Assembly (NCBI GenBank): GCA_038093975.1
Contig: JBBPTG010000110.1
Coordinates: 1 to 64,000 of the forward strand
Direction: 5' to 3'
Origin: Chalciporus piperatus
Lineage: Eukaryota; Basidiomycota; Agaricomycetes; Boletales; Boletaceae
DNA: 64,000 bases
Positions 57,045 to 64,000 of this stretch are shown here, piece by piece. Numbering within the stretch: position 1 is the stretch's first letter; each line of letters starts with the position of its first letter. A model generated the notes under the pieces. It searched no databases and was not told the DNA's origin. It was given only the letters and a program-made list of their open reading frames with translations. Both the position numbers and the translations under genes were made by a program.

Positions 57045-57146
57045 AGTGATATTCAGGTTACCTATTGGGAGGCTATGTCGGGGCTATTATCCAAATCTGA
57101 AAGACACATTTTTTTGTTTCCATGACCCAGCCGGAGTTTGAACATC

Positions 57147-58870
57147 ATGCCTGCCCTCCGTGTGCTACCTCGTCGTTCTGCAAGGCTTCAAGCCTTGACC
57201 TACAGACCAATTTCGATGGCTGCCAAAGGTCGAACAGCTCAGAAGATGCCCGCAACGGATGCTTCACAAGCTCCCCCAGCAAGAGGTGGTGTACCTGCAC
57301 CTCCGAAGAAAAGACGAGGACGAGGTGCGAAGACCGCTACTGCACCATCTGTCGCAGTGCCTGCTAAGAAGACATCAGTTACAAATATCATCTGGGAAGG
57401 GCGACACTCAGATCTACTTGTTGAGTGGATTACCTCTCATGATGCTGATCAGCATATTCTATTTCATGATAGTCGTTCATCGACCACCTCTACTCCCAAG
57501 CTCTCCCCTGATGATAGGCCATCTGGGAAAAACAAGAAAGATGTTTCGGGCGCAATCACAAGGCAGATTTTTGAAAAGGATCCTGACCACCTCGCTGCAT
57601 ATGCGGACGATCACTCAAGATATGTAACTTTGGTGATCAACCGCTTGAGCACGTAAGTCCCACACTCGATTCCTGTCCTTTGCAGCTCACTCAAGTCGTT
57701 ACAGGCTTAAGTCCAAGTATCCTGAGCACCGCCGCGGCTCACGATTCAAAAGCACAGGAAGTGGTATTTTACCTGAGGCTGATGAGGGAGACACGCCGGC
57801 ATCACAAAATCTGCTGGGTATGTCGTTAATCTTTACCTAGTACATTTCAAGTTGGCCTAACTCCCTTCTAGAAGATGTCCTCCGGGTATTTCCGTATTAC
57901 CAAGAGCTTCATGCCATCTGGAATGGCATTCCGTCGTTTGATAGTGAACTTGTTTCCTCCAAATCAAGCACTAATCACGCCGAAAGCCTGCTTGGTATCA
58001 TCCAGCCAAAGTCAGCAGCTACTAGTAGTAGTAAGAACACGGCTGTGAACGAAGAACTCGAAGACCGTGCCAATGCCGGTGCGCCAGATGAAGATGATGG
58101 TGGACTGGCCCCCCCAGGCCTAGACGATATGGAGGACATTTACGCTCAAGGAGATGAGCAGGCGGAGATGGACAACGACCCTGACTTTGATGACGAGGCG
58201 CCTGCTATGGAAGATATCATAATACCATCTCGCCAGGTATCTATCCGGGTCGTTTTCCCGCCGTCGGTATGTAGATATGTACTCACTACTCTCCTCAGGA
58301 ACCAGAGGCTCGCCAAGCGCGAGTGCAGCCTCCTCAAGAATTTACGCCGTTTTCTGTCAAGCCCAAGGGCAAGACATCATTGCAAGATGGGCGAAACTCG
58401 TTTACAAGACACTCTCCATACCTGTGTTCTCCCAGTTCAGTGTCAGCCGTGCTGCTACCTCCACTAAGAGGGCGGCTTCCTCGGGCTCCACAAATCCGCT
58501 CAATACAAAACTGGCAGAGTTGGATAAGGCTAGCGAGATGCTCATCGACGAGGGGTCTGCCACTGGCAGTGCACCTTCGTCTAAAGTGTTGCGATACACC
58601 TTTGCTATACGCAAGCAGGAGCTTGACAACCAGCGTGAAGAGCTTTCCTACAGGCGAACTGATGCTGAAATGGGGTTCAGACGCGAGGAGCAACTCAAGA
58701 AGCTCGATATTTAACTGAACCAGGAGGAGTCGCATAAGATTACCCAACAGATCGAGTTGTTACGGCTGCAAATCGAGCTTCAGCGTCAGCTCCAATCTGT
58801 GCCTTTGGTTGCTGGTGGACCCTCATCATCTTCCGCTGGACCCTCGTCGTCTTCCGCTGGATTCCCGTAG
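57147..58870 (+). pseudogene. Myb/SANT-like protein of the Harbinger element, premature stop
   Basis: The gene starts at ATG 57147 (MPALRVLPRRSARLQ). A basic Pro-rich region (PPKKRRGRGAK) precedes the Myb/SANT-like trihelix (IIWEGRHSDLLVEWITSH, then VSGAITRQIFEKDP and YVTLVINRLST). Introns follow near 57655-57704, 57815-57872 and about 58236-58300. An acidic central part and a C-terminal coiled coil follow. A TAA at about 58712 interrupts the coiled coil, and the same frame continues as LNQEESHKITQQIELLRLQI to a Ser/Gly-rich end at 58870. Such proteins bind the element termini and import the transposase. Confidence 0.72.
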
Positions 58871-59100
58871 CTGCTCTGTCGTGCCCTTCGCTTCATCCCC
58901 GTTCTCGTTCTCGTCCGACCTGTTCCCTGCAGCCGACTAGCTGCTGTATCCCTATTCACGACCTATGTACCCATCCATCGGCGTTTTTTCTTCGTTCTTG
59001 CAGCATCCAAGTCACGTTCTCTCAATCCCCTTTACTCTGCTTTGTATCATCGTGAAGTGGTGTATCTTTTCTTGATCGTAATACATCTTATGTAACCCTA

Positions 59101-60648
59101 CTATTCCATGTTCTCCTCGTTAACGATGTATTCGTGTCTCCCCAGCGACGAAAATAGCTCCCGCATCAACTCAACACGGAACTGCTGCCCTGGTATTCCT
59201 GCAGGAACAGCCACCATTACAGGATCAACTTCGTGAGTAGCTTCGCTCATCTCCGCACACGCCCAACCTACTGATGGTTCTTTCCCAAGTGCCTCTTCAA
59301 ACCGGATAATCATGTTGTGCAAATGATGCAACATTGCACCCAGTGCATGGCATACTTCATATCCTCTGGGGTGCGGATGTGGAGACGAAGCTCTCAAAGA
59401 GACTGAAACCGTCCCTTAAGAGCCCCGAAGGCATGTTCCACGCAAACACGAACCTAACAAAATGGTTTTTCACAGCTGTCAAGTTGATGTAAGATAAGGA
59501 CATACCCTCGACAGGTGACGGTTAAATAGCTTTTGCGGTTGTGATAACGGCGCACTTCACATGCCCTTAAAAGGCACCACACACCACGGTTTTGTTGGGT
59601 ACGCCCTGTCGGCCCATATCCAGTGACCCTCGGGAATTAAATCCGGCTCCTGCCCCAGTCGTGTTCCTTGGAATATGTATGCATCGTGAACACTCCCGGG
59701 GTGTCCCAAGCCATAATCCACCACAAGAAGGTTGTGTGGCATCACTACAAGCTGGTGTGCTTCAGTAACACGTGATTTGAAGGTACGTTGTAGACCTACT
59801 TGGCAATTTAACGAATACCTTCCTTTTCGGTCGACGAACGTGTCACCATAAAGCGAAGGCTTCTCAAAAAAATTGAAGGTCGACCCATCCGCTGCAAAAA
59901 TCCCCCCGCTCCATGCCGCACACGTCTTCGCCTCCACAAAAATACGCGCCAGTTCTGCATCCATCGAATCTTCCGACGGAATTGAAATGAAGTTGTCGTG
60001 CTGGGCGAGGATAGCAACCATTGAGCGGTTCGTACAATTTACTACGGACCCAACGCTCACACCTGCCCATTGGGCAACGTCTTTAGGCGTTATTGCATTT
60101 CCATAGTGACCTACGTGATTCAAGAAAATGGCAAGCTGGATGGCTACTGGGAGCTGCGGGTTATTTGACTCAAAGTGGAAGACTTCATGGTCGCTGATCT
60201 GGTCGAGAATAAGATCGAAGATTTCCGCATCAGTGCGGACCTTCTTGCGAAAAAGGTGTGGTCGGAAATCAGCAAAATGTTCAAGGAGATGAAGTTGAGA
60301 TGCCCGCAGCTGTGGAACGGGAATGCGGTTCAAGACACGCAATCTCTCGACCTCATCCTGGAGTGCTCTAATCGCGAAAAGAAGCTCGGGATAGCGAGTC
60401 TCCCTCGCGAGTTTCAAGTCAACAGACTCGGCGGAGTCGGAATCACTTTCTGATTCGAAATCGGATAGGAGAGGGGTGATGGGGCTGGGGGGGGTGATGA
60501 CGATGACTTCATCTTCATCGTCTGAGCTGTACTCGTCGTCCAACTCTGCCAATCGGCTGCGTAAGTTCTCGATCCTAGCCAGTAAGGTTTTGTACTCTAA
60601 TTGGTCGAGATTTGACAGTAGTTTCTTTCTCTCAGACACCTGAGGCAT
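59101..60648 (-). pseudogene. PIF/Harbinger transposase (DDE_Tnp_4) with premature stops
   Basis: The gene starts at ATG 60648 (MPQVSERKKLLSNL). An acidic linker follows, then a helix-turn-helix region (ITPKDVAQWAGVSVGSVVN near 60070), the first catalytic Asp in GIFAADGSTFNFFEKP, GLGHPGSVHDAYIF and IWADRAYPTKPW (second Asp), and PFKGM before a TGA at about 59556. The same frame continues past it to VRVCVEHAFGALKGRFQSL (final Glu), with an intron near 59455-59508 and another TGA in place of an Arg codon. A frame change follows near 59340. The copy is therefore inactive. Confidence 0.82.
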
Positions 60649-60858
60649 GATGATGGTGGGAGGTGGGGTTGAAGGGTTTCCTGGCGCTTATCAGCCCCTT
60701 GTATTTGTGGTTCCCTCTCAGCTTATTTATTTTCACTCTTCGAAGGAATCTCGGCTGGACTTAGTCACTACAATGAGTCCCATACCCGGGTGATCGTCGC
60801 TGCCCGGGTCGGCCCGACGCTCGGCAATGAGCAGAGTTTAAAGATTGTTGCTCCTCGA

Positions 60859-61491
60859 TGTTACGAACGCTCAGTTCCTTATCCTAGTCTTTCCTACACT
60901 TACTACGTTTCTCTTTCACTTTTGCACTTAGTCGCTTTCTCTCCCTTTCCTGTTATCTTATCTTATCAAGATCACATCACGTGACCTGCTGACATCAGCT
61001 AGGTCTAGCCTTTCGCTTACGTAACGTGGCTGTGCGTGGCTGTGCATCTTCCCCACTGTCCATGACTCATACCGAGTCACCATGACTCAGACTCTTAGTG
61101 ACTCATTATGACTCACCGTGACTCATACTGACTCACGCTGACTCATACTGACTCATGCTGACTCATACTGACTCACGCTGACTCATCTCGCTTCCTAGTC
61201 ATATACGCTATTGGCTGTTACTCGCCATGACTCATATCTAGTCATACCTAGTCATATAGTTAAGGTTTAGCCACAACATGTACAAACACTGTCAATAGTA
61301 TATAAACCCGGGTTGACAAGCACTGGCTCCCCAGTCTTGTTCTCCTGGAGTTTCCTCTTCTTGAACTTCATGGGCCAAGTGCTCCTGCTTGCCTAGTCTG
61401 ATCCTCAGCTCTAGTTACTGAGTTGATGTGGTTTCGCTAGGGCATGTTGTCTGATGATAGCGCTAGCTCTTGATTGAGTTGAGTCGTTTCA
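60859..61491 (+). mobile_element. Solo LTR, family 2, with a TGACTCA array
   Basis: This is a 633-bp LTR starting TGTTACGAAC and ending GTCGTTTCA, with a perfect 5-bp duplication CTCGA (60854-60858 and 61492-61496). It contains a TATA box (GTATATAAACC near 61298) and an expanded 10-bp repeat carrying bZIP-type sites at 61061-61240. Confidence 0.92.
61061..61240 (+). promoter_or_regulatory. Array of twelve TGACTCA (Gcn4/AP-1-type) sites
   Basis: Twelve exact TGACTCA heptamers occur in about 180 bases, seven of them in a regular 10-bp register (ACTGACTCAC/GCTGACTCAT). They lie 60-240 bases upstream of the LTR TATA box. Fungal Gcn4/CpcA-type bZIP factors bind this heptamer. Confidence 0.75.
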
Positions 61492-61571
61492 CTCGATGGC
61501 TACTCCAGAGCTCAAAAATAGCCTGATAATAGCCCCAACATAGCCTCCCAATAGGTTACTTGAATACCACT

Positions 61572-61775
61572 CATTTCGGCAAAATCAGTTTAACTGAACT
61601 GAAACTCTACATAACTGTCATATCAGTTATGGTCCAGTTGTGACTGGTTTGTGACCGGTTTTTTGTAATAACTGGACAAACATTAGAATGCCCTGATTCT
61701 TAGCGTTAAAATGACCCCTGGATCATGTGATTTGGTTCAGTCCTTGAGAAGATATGCTCATTTTATTATATTATA
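61572..61775. mobile_element. hAT-type MITE, family A, copy 3, right piece (truncated)
   Basis: The sequence resumes with TTTCGGCAAAATCAGTTTAA exactly where 57044 stopped relative to copy 1. It runs about 200 bases to TTTTATTATATT, then breaks off into unrelated sequence. The right end of this copy is missing. Confidence 0.85.
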
Positions 61776-62038
61776 CCACGGCCCTCCGGGCACCCCTGGA
61801 CCCGCAATCTATTTTGCTGCATGAAAAAAAAAGATGAAAACTACTGGTTGATGTCCTCAGGTGCGGCGGGTTCGCAGCTTGGTCTGTGCCACGTTCGCAG
61901 GCAATGCCTTGTGGATTTCATGATTTGTATTTTACATTGGACAAAAATATATCAAACGTGATCGGGATCTTTAGCGTGATGGAGACATGTAGAATGTGGG
62001 CGGATGACTGCCTCCCAGTTATTGAGCTTTTATGCGGA
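61776..62038. other. Intergenic, no supported gene
   Basis: This begins with a sharp break at the truncated MITE and then unique sequence with a short A-run (near 61822-61834). Nothing is recognised. Confidence 0.4.
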
Positions 62039-62911
62039 TTACTCATCCGCCTCATTCTCGAGCTCGTTCTTAATTCTGGCGACATGTTTTGTCAGCAAAT
62101 TCATGGAGAATGCTCTGATGGATTGAATGCTATACTTACGTTTGCAGGACTTCAGCGACACCTACAATGTCGTCTTCTGTTGCATGCTGTGCCAGATACC
62201 CCTCGCCAAGTCTGAAGAGGAGGTAAGGACAGTCGTTTGTACCGTTCATGTGTAAAGTTCGATCAAGTAGGCAAAAGAAGCGTTTGCAACCAACACCACT
62301 TTCGATGTCGACAATACAAGTTTTGATGTTGTCCCTGTTTGGGAACAGGGTTTCGATTGCTGGGATTTCGAAGTTTCCGTTTTCCGCTTCAGAGATGATG
62401 ACTGGGACTAGTCCACTCCATCGTCCAGCTGCAATATAGTAGGTTGTTACAACACGTCTTGCACGCTTTCCGCCGAAAGCTTCCTGTTCTTCTTGAAGAC
62501 TGGTTGGAGTTGGGTGAGTAAGGTGAAGCATCAGCGTGGTCAGTTACTTCACCTTTGAATGGTTGTGATGATGTCGTCCTTATGGTCGATCGTCATGTCC
62601 ACATATTTTTTTGTTTTAGCGTTTCTGCGGAGGAGCAAATAAGGGCATTTAATCAGTCCACGAGGGGCATGCTGCAGGCCCACATCGTAAAGAGCCACCA
62701 TCTCGAAGGCTTCTTCCTCGTTGTTGGATGAGTTGACATAGATGACTTTCTTGGTCTTCCGAGCCAGGAAAAGTTCGTCGTCGACGTCCACTAAATATGT
62801 TACATCCTTTGAAGGCATGTGCTTCAACTGAAGGGTAAGGAACCCTTCCAATAGACCGTTTCCGCGCATGTAGGCGGTGACAATTATAGTGTTGTTGTTT
62901 TCAGTAGTCAT
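62039..62911 (-). CDS. Unknown protein with two tandem homologous halves
   Basis: The gene starts at ATG 62911 (MTTENNNTIIVTAYM). Exon 1 runs to about 62550, a 57-nt intron follows, exon 2 runs to about 62139, another intron follows, and a short last exon (TIKNELENEADE) ends at 62039. The product is about 265 residues. The two halves look related: TIIVTAYMRGNG versus RVVTTYYIAAGRW at their starts, and KCPYLLLRRN...DHKDDIITTIQ versus DCPYLLFRLG...TEDDIVGVAEVLQ at their ends. There is no signal peptide or membrane segment. I do not recognise the fold. It is divergent from the gene at 63073. Confidence 0.6.
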
Positions 62912-63072
62912 GGGCGGTGTGTATGTCTGTAGTCTGAGGCAGAGCGTCCCCCTGTTTATCACAACGTAAGGAAGGAGGTCCGCAAAAGTCCGTTAGCCCC
63001 TGTCTCACCCCCTTTTGAGTTCTGTAAAGTAGATTGGTTCACTGCTTGACGCTTCAATATTCGCGCAACATT

Positions 63073-63978
63073 ATGATGACCAGCTCTTTATTCGTATCGA
63101 ACAAATCTATCAGGGATTACATGTTGGACCTTCTTCCGCTCCCCTCCCTAATGGCGTTTTCCGCTTCCAGCCACTATCACCACGACTGTGTATCTGATCT
63201 GCTTGAACACCGAATCGTGCGCTACATCGGTCGCTTCTTTTCTAATCCGCACACATTGTTTGATGCGCTCCGGCGTTCACGCGGCGTCATATCGGGTTCC
63301 GCTGTTCTCCGGTTGCTGTACTGGGCAGAGAACCAGTCCTGGGAGGCCAACGACCTTGATTTCTATGTGGCTCGCGACCACTCTTCCCCATTGTTTGATT
63401 TTATCCTTGGGCAAGGCTACACAGTTGAGGTCGCATACTCCTCCGCCCTGTATGCAACACCTTCTATCCGGACCATTACCACTTTCCGGCTTGGGTCGCA
63501 CAAGGTCGATGTCATCGAGTCGTCGTGTACATCCCCTCTGATCCCCATCCTCGAATTTCACCTCTCCGCTGTCATGAACTACATATCGGCTGACGGATTC
63601 TTCAGTGCGTACCCATCCTTGACAGCTACCAAACGGGCCATCGTGAATCCGATGGTGTTTGACAAGGGTCAGGTTAAGCTGTCTACTTTGGAAGCCATTA
63701 TGAAATATCGAGCACGACAATTCTCTGTTCAGTCAACTGCGCAATCGTGGCTCGCGGATGTCAGGTCTGGTGATTTGAGGCATGTTTGTGGGAAGACAGC
63801 AGCTTGTTCTATTACGCACAGGCACTCAGATGATCGCAATGCGATGTGGATGACGCTGGATAGACTTGGACACAGTGGTACCAGAGGTGGAGTGCTTGGT
63901 AAGGTTTGTTGGCGTTTAGGAGGCCGTCGGTGTTCACTTGCTCATGGATACGATACACCTCATGTGCACTCGCTGTAG
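63073..63978 (+). CDS. F-box-like / nucleotidyltransferase-fold protein
   Basis: The gene starts at ATG 63073 (MMTSSLFVSNKSIRDYML), a single exon with a stop at 63976-63978, about 301 residues. The N-terminal part DYMLDLLPLPSLMAFSASSH resembles an F-box-like helix pair. The central GSAVLRLLYWAENQ...ANDLDFYV fits the nucleotidyltransferase-fold signature (GS, spacer, D-x-D), followed by TFRLGSHKVDVIES. Similar proteins are common, lineage-expanded hypotheticals in agaricomycetes. Enzyme activity is not established. The C-terminal 60 residues look less conserved, so the true 3' end could involve an intron. Confidence 0.6.
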   Translation: MMTSSLFVSNKSIRDYMLDLLPLPSLMAFSASSHYHHDCVSDLLEHRIVRYIGRFFSNPHTLFDALRRSRGVISGSAVLRLLYWAENQSWEANDLDFYVARDHSSPLFDFILGQGYTVEVAYSSALYATPSIRTITTFRLGSHKVDVIESSCTSPLIPILEFHLSAVMNYISADGFFSAYPSLTATKRAIVNPMVFDKGQVKLSTLEAIMKYRARQFSVQSTAQSWLADVRSGDLRHVCGKTAACSITHRHSDDRNAMWMTLDRLGHSGTRGGVLGKVCWRLGGRRCSLAHGYDTPHVHSL

Positions 63979-64000
63979 ATGTCCCAATTATAATTGTTTG

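Larger units (their letters stand above)
57045..61571. mobile_element. PIF/Harbinger element, two genes, containing a solo LTR
   Basis: Inverted repeats of about 50 bp start AGTGATATTCAGGT (57045) and end in the complement of AGTGGTATTCAAGT (61571). They share CCTATTGGGAGGCTATGT and GGGGCTATTATC. Flanking triplets AAT and CAT suggest a 3-bp duplication with one mutation. The element has a rightward Myb/SANT-like gene and a leftward DDE transposase, the standard Harbinger pair, plus a solo LTR near the right end. It lies inside MITE A3. Confidence 0.85.

Overview
This window looks like a filamentous basidiomycete, most likely an agaricomycete (mushroom-forming fungus). Coding regions are cut by many 45-70 nt GT-AG introns. 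The protein families are typical of such genomes: F-box proteins, WD40 proteins, lineage-specific GTPases, a chromodomain Ty3/gypsy element, PIF/Harbinger and Mutator-like transposons, and a tyrosine-recombinase retroelement. Ordinary genes occupy about 0-3 kb, 11-27 kb and 62-64 kb. Most of the rest is nested mobile DNA.

Layout. 1-2041: an intact MFS transporter, cut by the window start. 2430-3240 and 10058-10363: the two halves of a sugar-transporter pseudogene. They are separated by a 6.8 kb Mutator-like element (3241-10057) with about 45-bp terminal inverted repeats and a 9-bp target duplication. That element carries a transposase and a divergent second gene, and a solo LTR lies in the second gene. 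11210-17757: an F-box/LRR-like gene, a WD40 gene and a probable Rtt106-type histone chaperone. 18060-27223: a GTPase neighbourhood with two full-length GTPase genes, a GTPase fragment and a segmental duplication. 27493-33231: a 5.7 kb element with CACTG-type ends and two divergent genes of unknown function.

33.2-57 kb is a transposon graveyard. It holds hairpin minisatellites, hAT-type MITEs (two families), three of the five solo LTRs (two LTR families across the window), a tyrosine-recombinase retroelement that lacks its reverse transcriptase, a decayed Harbinger pair, a full gypsy chromovirus (47648-53773) and a TA-flanked non-autonomous element. 57045-61571: a third-generation nest, in which a Harbinger element sits in a MITE and itself contains a solo LTR. 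62039-63978: two host-type genes of unknown function.

The most striking object is in the first GTPase gene (20230-23402). Its 3' half contains a tandem array of near-identical introns, almost all 66 nt long, separated by exons of exactly 3 nt (69-bp period). Every unit keeps its GT donor and AG acceptor, while the 3-nt exon is the most variable part of the unit. The reading phase at the start of the array matches the downstream exons, and none of the 20 single codons is a stop. If spliced, any subset of codons could be included without a frameshift. I know of no described system of this kind.
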